Of a stretch of DNA of 64,000 bases, positions 1 to 10,400 are shown in pieces. The translations under genes were made by a program, and so were the position numbers. How positions within the stretch are numbered: position 1 is the stretch's first letter; each line of letters begins with the position of its first letter. The notes under the pieces were generated by a model, which made no database searches, had not been told where the DNA came from, and saw nothing but the letters and a program-made list of their open reading frames with translations. The stretch lies in assembly GCA_014529385.2 (NCBI GenBank), contig CM043964.1, positions 133,766,420-133,830,419 of the forward strand. Direction: 5' to 3'. The DNA comes from Adiantum capillus-veneris (lineage: Eukaryota; Streptophyta; Polypodiopsida; Polypodiales; Pteridaceae).

Positions 1-116
1 TCCCCAGCTCAGTCGCTCAGTCGATCAGTGTGCCTCTGGTGCGAGGTGACAAGCTCTTCTGTGGTAGTAGCTTCTCCGGGTGTCCAATGTCTGCTCTAAA
101 GAAGTATGTGATGTGT
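1..116 (-). mobile_element. 3' part of a LINE ORF2 (LINE-0 fragment)
   Basis: This edge fragment closely matches 15740-15855 of the LINE-2 copy further on (shared runs such as the stretches around cggtcgatcagtgtgcctct and gggtgtccagtgtctg), in the same minus orientation. It is the extreme C-terminal coding part of a LINE ORF2. It ends abruptly at about 116, where the (GA)n tail of LINE-1 begins. The matching upstream half of this copy is not seen beyond 4065, so the junction is not a simple insertion. Confidence 0.7.
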
Positions 117-1453
117 CTCAGAGAGAGAGAGAAAAATGAAATGAAATGTTATATTAACGTCTTCAAAAGGCCAAAATGACCTATGAGACCAAAAAGTTAC
201 AGTTGGTGAATCTGATACCATGTCCGAGTACGGAAATTACAAAGTTACAAAGAACTAACACTAAGACACTAAGGAGAAAGGAAATGAAGGGGGGGGGGGG
301 GGGTTTGTGGGTTTAGATGAAATTTCTCATCGATCGCTGTCGGATCTCATCGACCTCCTCCATGGTCAGTCTTCTGGTTGGGCGTCTTGCATGAGCTAGA
401 GTGATCTATATCTTCTGTTGCAGCCTTCGTCGGTAGTGGGAGACCCCCCGAGGTCGTGGACGTCTAGGTCTGCCAAGTTCCGTGGCTCAATCAAGCAGTG
501 TACCTCTAGTATGAGTAGGCTTCGAGATTTGCTGTAATGACTGCTCCGTTGGCTCTCCTTTGGCTGGTGTAAAGAAATCTGTGATTGGTCTCTGAAACTA
601 TCTTTCCTTTGATGTTCTCAGCAAGCTCTCCCCAAGTTTGCGCAGCTCTAGCAGGAACAATCCGAGACACCTCTGATCCTTGTATCTCATGACTCTAGAA
701 AAAGGTCCGAACCCTTCTCTGAACAGGCAGTGGAAGCGGCCGCGTATCTCATAGTATGCCGGGCAGTGACATGTGTAGTGCAGCTCTGTCTCTGGCTCTA
801 AGTTGCATAGGTGACATATCCTAGCTCCTGCCGGCACCCCTTGAAATCGGCCAGTCTCGATTTGGAGCTGATGTGAGGATGTGCGTATCTATCCAATAGC
901 GCATCTTATCCCATGAGATAAGTGTGTGTCCATGTATGCGGGCCTAGTCACAAAGCCGTCCTCCATGAGTTGGAGAAGATGCTCTCTGTAGAAGGCCATC
1001 TTCGTGCCCAACTCCTGTGTCGGCTATATCCATGTGCTCCTGGTATTTAGCTGAATCAAATCCTGACGTATGAGTCTGGTGATCTTTGTCCGTGTGAGAG
1101 ACAGGGAGGGTGCATCCGGGGAGTATTGAAGCGGAGGTAATCTATCCATCTTGAGACCATGCGACCGAAACCATGCTGTATCGCCTTGTAGAGCTAGTTG
1201 TCGAGATGACTCCAAGGCAAGCCGAGCGTATCTGTCCCTGGGGAGATCCCATAGACCGTGTCGTGGAATAGCCTCCATGCTTCGCCTCAGTCCCGACTTA
1301 TAAATAACTGATACAGATCTTGCTCTAGCTGGGATAAATAAGCCCTTTTCTTTCGTCGCACTAGGCGGCGAAAGATAATCCGTGACGGTCTATGTGTGGT
1401 AATACCCATGAGCACTTCCCTCTGTAACTTGATCCTCATCTCTCTACACCAGC

Positions 1454-1458
1454 GTAAC
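1454..1458. repeat. Target-site duplication GTAAC (left); partner at 1889-1893
   Basis: Five identical bases on both sides of the GC-rich insert. The next bases outward and inward differ, so the duplication is exactly 5 bp. Confidence 0.75.
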
Positions 1459-1888
1459 AGGGAACGGGCGGAACGGGGCCCTCCCGTTCCCGGAACGGGT
1501 TCCCAAGCCCGGCGCCTCCTCGAAACGGGAACGGGACCGGAACGACGTTCCCTTCCGAGGCATAATCGGAACGGCAGCCGGAACGGGGCCCGGAACGACA
1601 TCTGGAACGCGGAACTGCAAATCCGAAACACCAAGGTTCTAAAAAATGACATTTTGGGGCAGTTTTTTTGAACTTTTGGGGGGGTGTTATTTCCATCCTC
1701 TCCTATGTAAAGAAGGGATTTAAACCCTCTCTCTCTCAAGCTCTCTACCTCACTCTCTCCCTCAAGGCTCTCTCTCCCTCTCCCTCTCCCTTTCCCTCAA
1801 GGCTACCGTTCCGGCCTCCGTTCCCGTTCCGCCACCCCGAGGGCCCCCTGTTCCGAAAACGTCCCGGAGCCCCCCGTTCCCGTTCCGT
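1459..1888. mobile_element. 430 bp GC-rich terminal-inverted-repeat element, 5 bp target duplication
   Basis: The element interrupts LINE ORF2. It is flanked by GTAAC at 1454-1458 and 1889-1893. Removing the element and one GTAAC restores the LINE frame exactly (codons for ECRA, a stop, LRRWCREM). Its ends are imperfect inverted repeats: AGGGAACGGGCGGAACGGGG at the left, and the complement ACGGAACGGGAACGGGGGG at the right. Both end zones repeat GGAACGGG/CCGTTCC motifs. The middle (1640-1800) is a T-rich stretch and a CTCTCC tract. No coding region. It looks like a non-autonomous DNA transposon (MITE-like); the superfamily is unclear because 5 bp duplications do not fit hAT (8 bp) or Mutator (9 bp). 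Confidence 0.7.
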
Positions 1889-2990
1889 GTAACTATGCTC
1901 TACACTCCTCATCATACCAACTGTTCTGGGGCATTTTTCCAGATTGTCTCCGTGTAGGCTGGTTGTGGGGGTATGCTTCTGATGCTGCATCATGGAGCGT
2001 CTCTGTCAGTATCTAAGTGAGTTCATCTAGTGGCCGTCCTAGCTCCTGGGTGCATAGCTTCCTGTATATCTCATCCATATACACAGAGTCCGTCTCCCTC
2101 ATGAAGGTATACCAGATGTGTGTAGGGACCTCTCCTAATGGAGCTGTGCTAAACTGAAACGTCAGGGTGAAGGACAAGATAGCATGATCAATTGTTACTC
2201 CAACTGGCCTAGTGCCAACCATGAAATCTTGAAAGAATGGAATGAGAACTGGCTGGGCCATAACATAATCCACTGTGCTCGCACCATGTCGGTGTGGAAA
2301 GCAAGTAAAACCTCCAGCTGTCGAAAATCTTTGTAGGCCATTCAAAATGGCCAATCTAAGTGCGGTTCCCATATCTATCAAGTATCTGCCATATTCCGTG
2401 TATTCCTCATCTTGTGATAATCTGGATAGACCCATCTCTGTATCGTCCAGCTCCCTAAGCATTTCCTCGGAAGTATCATAAAATATTGTCTGGTGGTGGG
2501 CAGTCCTAGCATTGAAATCCCCTAGTATGATAATGTCACCATCCTTAGAAAACTCCCATATGTCATTATCCAAAATAGCAAAGGGGGATTGTCCCCTAGG
2601 TGATGCATATACTGACGTACTAGGAGGAAAGTAACATATAGCAATGTAGAGGTATTTGCCCGTCTCTGCCCTGAGCCTCACCCACATGTACCTAGCATGC
2701 TCATTCTTGCGCGCTATATATATCAATGGCTGCAACTCCTCCCTAAATAGAACTGCCACTCCCCCCTAGCCTCGTCCTCGATGCTCCGATCTGGTCTCTT
2801 ATCTGCAGGTTGTCTCCCATCTATATCCGCTCACTTGTGGCATGGATTGCCCAGGGGCTTGATGCGTCTCAGAGTAGAAGATGATGTCTCTCCCTGTGAA
2901 GCTATCCTCAAAGGCCCCTACATCTAGACAAAGTGAACCGTTACAATTCCAGGTTGCCATCTTTAGTGTGGTCCCATAGGTCTCGCACCG

Positions 2991-3881
2991 TCATGCGGGA
3001 CGTCGCTCCAATATCACCACCTTTCCATCTCTGTAAAAAGCAATCTTCCCCTTTTCCCTTGCTGCTCTAATTTCCGGCATTACTTCTTGCATATGAGCAA
3101 TCTGCGAGAGGGTGAGGTCATCTCCAAGAAAGATGCCAGTCGTCTTTAGAGTCGGTCTCTTCTTCAGGAAATCCTTCTTCGCTTCCATGGAGGGGAAGCA
3201 AAGAATGAGTGCCCTTTCCTTCGAGGTTTCTCCGTTGCTTCCGCTTTTCTTTGTGCCCACTCTCCAGGACCTCGTATGCGTCTGCTCGTTGACCCCCACC
3301 AGAGTCATGAGTTCTTTCACCTCTTCCTCCACATTATCTTGGTCTCTGAGGCCACATATCCTTACGTGTAAGGTCCGCACACGTCTCCTTTGCTCCTCTT
3401 CTAGTGTCAAGTTGATGATGGTTGGTGTGGGGGTGGGGGTTATTTCCTTGCCTTTCCCTTTCTTGACAATCTTGATCCATTTTTCGGCCTTTTCTACTTT
3501 TTGTTGGGTCTTTGTGATGACATCTACTCACGAGGTCGTCATTTCTTTTTGTTGCTCCCCACCTTCTTTGATGGCCCGCACTTGTTCCTTAATCGTGTTA
3601 AGCTCTTCCATTACTGAGGGTTGAAGCTCTCCCTCTTCGAGGACATTCTGCGATCGCACCTCTGCAAGCTCTTTCTTGAGTAGTGCGATTTCCTCATCTT
3701 GAGCCTTCACGCGATCCTCGAGTGTATGTATCGTGCTTTCCTGTGCTGCCACGCGCGCGTCAAGTATGTTGATAGTACCTAGGAGGTGGCGGTTGATCAT
3801 GCTGATGGACTCACTCAGTTCTTCTTTGCATTTTTGGATGGCATCCTCCACTGGGTCATCTTTGCCATTCTGCTTCCTCAT
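2991..3881 (-). pseudogene. LINE ORF1 protein, one in-frame stop
   Basis: One reading frame of 296 residues from ATG at 3881 to the stop at 2991, broken by a single TGA at 3528-3530 (codon 118). Residues about 10-100 form a heptad-rich, charged segment (ISMINRHLLG, STIHTLEDRVKAQDEE) typical of the coiled coil with which LINE ORF1 proteins trimerise. Residues about 160-260 contain an RNA-binding-like fold (VRICGLRDQ, ALILCFPSMEAKKDFL) similar to the RRM-like part of L1-type ORF1 proteins. The role expected for the family is binding LINE RNA. A CGA-to-TGA change would explain the stop. Assignment rests on position before ORF2 and on the coiled-coil plus RRM-like order, not on a database match. 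Confidence 0.6.
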
Positions 3882-4011
3882 GGTCGGAAGGCCGCCACAA
3901 GAGAGGGAGACGGATTTATTATTATTTTTTTATTTTTTATTTTTTTTTCTCTACACGGCTACGTGTCTCTTTCTCTCTCTACGCTCGCAAACCTTCTCTC
4001 TCTACGCTTCT

Positions 4012-4012
<1 letters not shown>

Positions 4013-4065
<53 letters not shown>
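4013..4065. repeat. (AG)n microsatellite at the LINE 5' end
   Basis: About 26 uninterrupted AG units directly upstream of the LINE-1 5' UTR. Together with the (GA)n at 117-131 it brackets the LINE. Confidence 0.95.
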
Positions 4066-4068
<3 letters not shown>

Positions 4069-4441
4069 AAATCATTACAAGAAACCATAGACCGAGCTGA
4101 AAGTGGAACCCTGATTGTAGACACCTAAGCAACCTGCTTAACAAAAATGAGCTTGTACAAAATGCCTGCAACAAAATGAAACTTTACTTTGAGCAGTCAT
4201 GAACTGTGACAGTAAAGTAGGTTACTTATAATCTACTAAAACCCCTGTGTGAAGAAAGCACAGAGTAAGAAAATAGAACATAATAATCAGAACATGTTCC
4301 TTTTCAGTGGTTTGCAATGCTCTTCAGAAGCAGGTTAACACTGAGCTACTATCACCCGATCAATGAAGAAAGTGCATACTGAAAACAACAATAGTCTCCA
4401 AATTAACGAGAAAAACAGAGTTAACACAACATGCCATATAC
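4066..4441 (-). other. Start of intron 19 of the ABC transporter gene
   Basis: The donor GTATATGG follows exon 19 at 4441. No exon for the second nucleotide-binding domain is found between here and the LINE, nor in any LINE-free part of 1-4065. The intron is therefore at least 4.4 kb and mostly LINE sequence. Confidence 0.7.
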
Positions 4442-7400
4442 CTTGTTGAGCCGCATGTAAAAGCTCATCTAATTCAGATACTCGGGCTATTCCTCCTGAC
4501 AATTCAAGAAACTTCCGGTAAAGTTCTAAAAGATCTCCAAATGCCAGAAAGCTTTGTGAAACAACAGAAGCCAGAAACCTCAAAGCATGAGCCAATTCCC
4601 CTACAAATATCAGCACCAACAGTCAGCACACAGTCATCAAAAGAAAACAAAAGTATCGAGTATACTTTAAAGTAAAAACACTTGAATATAGAAGATGGCA
4701 TACCTTGAACAATGGTAGAAGCACGGTCACCTGAGTGATCCATGGCATATAGAAGACTCAAACCCCAGGTCACGTTATGAGGAAGCTGTTTCGTGATAAA
4801 TTCATCAGCAATACTGAAAATCCATCTCCTTTTCAAAAGCTTTTTGGAATGCTCTAATAAAGCAGTGAACCGTGCCTCAATCATCTGCAAAATAAATCAA
4901 TGTCTTAGTGCTTCAAGGGGTCATGAAATACCCCTCCAAAGTGGCACAAATGTTTTCAAGATATCAACAACAGGTAACGCCATCTTACTGCTTGTTCACG
5001 TGAGCCACCTCCAAAGAATGCTACAGATTCAGCATGTGTATGCAGCCTTGAATGCATGAACCTTACAGCCAAAACAGATTCAATCTTAAAGATACATTTC
5101 TGGCATCTGTCGAGTGAGAGCTTACCCTACTTGGAGTCGGTATCTAACATCTTACCTGAACAACCCTTCAAGTTGTTGTTCTTGACTTGTCAAAGCCCCA
5201 AAATTTGGCGTTATTGCTCGTAGAAAACCCAAACCAAGAAGCATGTATGCATAAAGGATCGCAACTCCACGTCGTCCTGTCAACATTTTCATTCTCCAAG
5301 TAAACCTGCCGCAAAAAAAATAGAAGGCTCCATGATCTCTTGCCAAACAAACATTAAGCCTAATGTATACCTAGACGAATCCAGGAGGAAGCCAGTGTCA
5401 CAAACTGCTGACATGTCAAGTCACTAAAGAACGGAGCCAACCTTCAAATCCCCCCGAGGGGCCTAAACCCTAAGTGAAGAAGTAGAAGTAGCATAAGAAG
5501 TTTTACCAACTTGCAAAATCTTGCCGAGAGGCCTATTTTTAAAGAGAAGTTCCCGCCAACTTGTGGACCCCGTTCGATGGGGCCCAATTGACCCAAAGAC
5601 ATTAAAGTAAAGCAAGCCCACACACACACACTCAATTGCGTTGCGAGTTGATGACGTGGCAGCAGTACGGAGTCCCGGACTTTGCGCTAACATAGCTGAA
5701 TAGATTTCCGGATTTTACACTGACATGCTAACGTTGCAGACCTTACGGATTTCCGCGTTTTACGCTGACTACTGAAGTGGCAGAGTTGTACGGATCTCTG
5801 CTTTTGCGCTGGCAGCTTTTGGGCATCCGCTTTTGGACCAGATGCTTTGAGTTTATAGCTTTTCATGTAAACTACTTTTCTTAGGCCAAAGGCCTTTAAA
5901 TATGAGCGAAGGGCTCATTCTCTGACAAGCTCCGGGTGAGGTGCAAAGGATGGAGTACCGGCAATGTACTGAGTGCAAGCAATATAAAGAAATACCAAAA
6001 GGGGAGCCAAGGTTTGGGGCCAGTGCTCTCTGGGGTGGAACTCCGCCACTCCCCATCTCGTGTGTCGTGCATCTCTTTCAGTTCAGTTGTTATGAAGATG
6101 CTACATCCCAGGAATATGAAAGCTCCACAATCCTGCCCAAGGTAATGGATGGGGACGACTAGAGCCAATCACAAACAGCTTATGCAGTCTCTCTATTTTC
6201 AAGTGAGCCTTTATCCTCGGCATTCTGACAGTAACCCTCCCCCTCACTCCTAACATGACCATCATCTTCCGTCTGCATGTGGCCTTGTTATTTTGAAACT
6301 TACCAAAGAATGTCCACCAAAGGTTTCACCATGCCTGTTACAAGACCAGAAAGGTCACCTCCAAGCTTCTCCACGTCTTGGGTAATCCTTTGGTCAGCAT
6401 CTATCCTTGTTTCTGACAAATGAAAAACCTGAGGCAAAGGAAACAACATGGAAGCTTAAAAATAGAATTATGTTGCAAGGGGAAATTTGTAATCTTCTCA
6501 ATAAAAATTCGGACTTCCAGCAGCCAAAACAGGATGAAACATGCCATCACAGAAGAACCTCTGTACTGCCCCGGTGTAATAAACATTGTTTAAACATTGA
6601 AAGCTCAAGTATGCACAACAAATTAAGCCTTACTTTATAGAATGCATTGTTGCTAAAGTAATGTTGTGATAAATGTTCGGTCATTCTTCTTCTCCATCCA
6701 AGGGCCAGCAATGCTGTCAAATACCTAGTATGAATCCATAAAAATGTTTAATAAGGTAGCAATCTAAAGAAAGATGAGGCCAGTAGCAGAACAAATGATG
6801 TTCTCAAAATAAAAATCTCACCTCAACGAAGGTGCCACAACTGATGATGCTGCACTTTGAAGCACACTGACACCAGTAAGACGAATGAAAGCAGCCTTAT
6901 CCTGTTCTAGCACATACTTGACACTCGTTCCTAATAAGCAGAAACATGCTTCAGCAACGTCTTTTCGAAATTAATATCACCCCAACAGAGAAGAGTGGAG
7001 ACATAGTAAAGGTTTAAAAAAACAGGTTACAAGAGGTAAGAGAGTTTCTAATGTGAAACCTACCATTTAGATCTGCAATTCTGTCCGAAATCCAAGTCCG
7101 AGCAATAACTAGCAATGCAACTGCCATCAATTGTCCACCTTGCTTTCCATATAGGCTGGGCACCTTACACCACCATCTTTTCCATTAGATATAAAACCAT
7201 GGTTCCACAACATGTAAATCACAGATGCAAACGCATAAACACTCCAATTTGTGTGTCCACGTGTAATGTGCATGTGGTCTTTATCAACTCTTAAAAATTT
7301 CGTAGGTACAGAAACACATGTATACAAAAACATGTGATTTTTTCCAGCACACATGTACTCATACATTGTGCGCATACAGACATATATAATGTATATAAAA

Positions 7401-10400
7401 GTCTTTCACACGCACCCACAAAGGAGCACGTATTGTCTGGGTGTACGTGCCACTACGCATATGCCTGTGGCACCAGTGTCCAAAAAATTTCAATCACATC
7501 ATATGGGTCAACAATAATACCCCTCATTTCTTTCTCAACGGCTGCCTATCAACCCAGCCTGTCTGTGGCCATAGATGACAGTGCCTCCTTTGTTAAGGGT
7601 AACCAAAGAGTCCGGACACCCTTCCTAAACAGGAATTTATCAGCACATGGAGATCAACTTTATAAATCAAGACTCGACAGGGAGCAATCTCTCCTCCACA
7701 CAGATCATCAAATTTATCCATAGAAGCAGCAATCACCCCTCAAGATGGGCCCACAAGATAATCCTATCACAAGTGAAACCCATCATTCCCCCTACAAGCT
7801 AGTAAGGATACCACGAAACTCATCAATGCCTTTTTGTCACAATGGGTTTGAAAGGATCAGACTTTGGAAACTTATAAGAATTATCTTATTAACTTTGGAA
7901 GCAGAAATTTAACTGCCACGCTAATGAAGGTACTTACCATTCTCAATGGTGGGCACTAGGTCCATGATGGGGGCCTAGTGCCCCATCAATGGTCTACACT
8001 TATCCTAGTGTGGGTTAGGATGGTGGGACACACATTCCACTATCACACAGTTAGAATTACAAGGGATACATAGAAACCCGTGCTTACGTGATGAACACCA
8101 GGGAATCCATTGAACAAGATTTCCCTTCCTTTGAATTGAACTAAAATGATGAACACCAGTGTATCCATTGAACAAGATTTCCCTTCCTTTAAAAGTGACA
8201 TATATTTGCATCTGCCACAAATGTATCTTCTCTTCTCATACACTCTTCCCAGCCCATTACACACTGTGAAACCTACCTGTTAAGGGGTTAAGATGTGCAT
8301 GCATGGGTTTTTAAAACCTCTCTTCTCAACACCTTCCCACCCCATCACACACTTTGAAAACTTCCGTTAAGAGGTTATGATCTGCATGCATGGGTTTCTC
8401 ACATCCTTCTTGCCTGCGTGGGTAGTCACACACCTCTCCCCCATCAACCCACGACCCTAAGAACACTTTCTCATTGGGCCTTACTACACCAACCAGAGAT
8501 ACATCATGATGACTTCCCAAGTAGTAATCGTAAGGGGATTATTATTTTTTTTGCGCTTTATATTTGGACGACACCAATAACAAGTGCTTTGTGAACTCGA
8601 CACCTGCAGCCCATGCTAATTTTTTGCATGATGAATGCAGGTAACATTTGCAAAGCTTTCCATATACTTTGGACATGGCGCATAATCGCTGCACACAACC
8701 CCCTCTTCAATCCCTTTGTTAATCAAGCTCCATGTTCTAAGTTAAATACCATATTTTTGGTCTCTTCATCTCTGTATAGTGGCAAATCTTGTTGTTAACC
8801 TTCTTTTGTAACCTACACACCCAAACCTATCTCAAGTATATTTACATATGCATGTGTGTGTCCACATTAAAAGGACGTATACATACATTAATATATAAAC
8901 ATTTATGTTAACTTACGATAGATATGAAATATATCTATAGATATGTACATTATGTGGTTTTATATTGATACCACAGTAATTTATTTTGTTTTTCTGTACA
9001 TACACAGAAATCTAGAAATATGGACACATACAGGCAATTTCCAGATAAATGCAGATAAATATATATATATATTCCTACTTCTATTCAGATTCATTCATAA
9101 ACATGAGCCGATATAAAAGCATTAATAATACAGAAAGGATATTAACATTAACATCTTCAAACGAGGCAAAACTCCGTACCAGTATTTTTGATAATGCAGC
9201 CACTCTTACTGGCATACTTTGAGCTTCACCCTTCAACCTTGGAACCATTGGAATGGACCTACACTTATCTGGTGAAGGTGATTGTGCAAGAACCTTTGAA
9301 ACATACGAATCTGATGCCTTGGAAGAGTGATAGGGATCATCCTGCCAAAAGGTGAGAATGAGCACCCCAAAAAAAGTAATGAACGCCTAGCAAAGAAGAG
9401 AACTTCGAATACTTTTGCACCTCCTTTGATGTTGAAAAGGCTTTCTTCACAGTCAAGGCATCGTTTTGACGTGTAGATATAGCTCGAGAGCTTTCTAGAT
9501 CTTCGGAAGCAGTAGGACCAGTGCTACAAAATAAAGGCTGCTTGCTTATCACATTATTTGTACGAAGCCAGTATCAAACAGGAAACAGCAAGTTTAAACA
9601 GACATACCCTTTGTAATATACAGTATAAGAGCCCTCCCCATCCAAGGATAAAACTATGTCATGAAAAGCAACAAGGGCTGGCCTGTGAGATATAGTGATA
9701 CAAGATGTTCCCATGGCCCTCACTTTTGCACAGAATCTCTCCTCCATGTCAGTGGTCACTGCGCTTGTGCATTCATCGAGTATAGCAAAAGAAGGTTTGT
9801 GATAGAACAATCTTGCCATCCCCAGTCGCTGTTGTTCTCCAAGAGACAATTCATCTCCCCAATTTACTTCCATTTCCAAGGGATACCGATCAAGCAAATA
9901 CTCCAAATCCACCTATAGCAATCCACATAGGACATTCGCTTATTACACATACAATATAAAGAGATCTATCCAGGCACCATATTAGCACCTCCATACATTT
10001 CTAAGCAGCTCCCGCATTCCTTCTTCATTCAGTGTACCAGCCACCTTATCACCTGTAAGGGGGTATATCAATTGATCACGTAAAGTCCCCACTGCTGTAT
10101 ACGGCCTCTGTGGAACATAAAAGATAACATTGTTGAGAGACGATCCTAATCCAGGCTTTGCTATACAGCCAGCAACCAAAGGCCAAAGGCCCCCAAGAAC
10201 ACGAAAAAGAGAGCTCTTTCCACTCCCATTTGGACCTACAGACAAGCCAAGAAATCCATAAACAAAACAAGCACCATTTCCAACTGGAAAGCCACTCACA
10301 CAGGGTATGCATCACCTAGGTTAACTCCAACATACCAGTTATAAGTAGATTGGACCCAGGCTCTACTTTTAACGTGAGATTTTCGACTAGAGTGTTTCCC

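Larger units (their letters stand above)
362..2960 (-). pseudogene. LINE ORF2: AP-like endonuclease plus C-terminal zinc-finger domain, RT deleted
   Basis: ORF2 begins MATWNCNGSLCLDVGAF at 2960, the usual first motif of AP-type LINE endonucleases. Two stops follow near 2790 and 2765. The frame then stays open over 2759-2013 with the catalytic motifs GDFNARTAHHQ, STVDYVMA and the terminal IDHAILSF histidine motif. The linker (WYDEECRA) is interrupted by the insert at 1459-1888 and resumes (LRRWCREMRIKLQ). After about 1287 the sequence joins directly to the C-terminal domain (1278-1024, then 837-598), where CHLC, HYTCHC and YYEIRGRF form the Cys/His zinc-finger-like region found at the end of plant LINE ORF2. 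The YADD palm is absent, so this copy could not reverse-transcribe itself. Confidence 0.8.
117..4013 (-). mobile_element. LINE-1: internally deleted non-LTR retrotransposon
   Basis: A minus-strand LINE with 5' UTR (3882-4013), ORF1 (3881-2991), ORF2 starting at 2960 and a 3' end at a (GA)n tract (117-131). ORF1 and ORF2 are 30 bases apart. The endonuclease half of ORF2 is present. The reverse-transcriptase palm, seen in LINE-2 at 16730-17580, is missing: the reading jumps at about 1280 from the post-endonuclease linker to the C-terminal domain. A 430 bp element is inserted at 1459-1888. The copy lies in an intron of the ABC transporter gene, in the sense orientation. A run of about 16 G sits in its 3' UTR near 289-304. 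Confidence 0.85.

Noticed and set aside
1287-1739. A 150-residue minus-strand frame rich in Arg and Pro
   Set aside because: Most of it is the GC-rich inverted-repeat insert read through; only the last part is LINE ORF2.
3959-4174. Open frames of Ser-Leu or Arg-Glu repeats over (GA)n/(CT)n tracts (also near 30100, 32900, 34500, 34900)
   Set aside because: They are translations of microsatellites and have no other coding signal.
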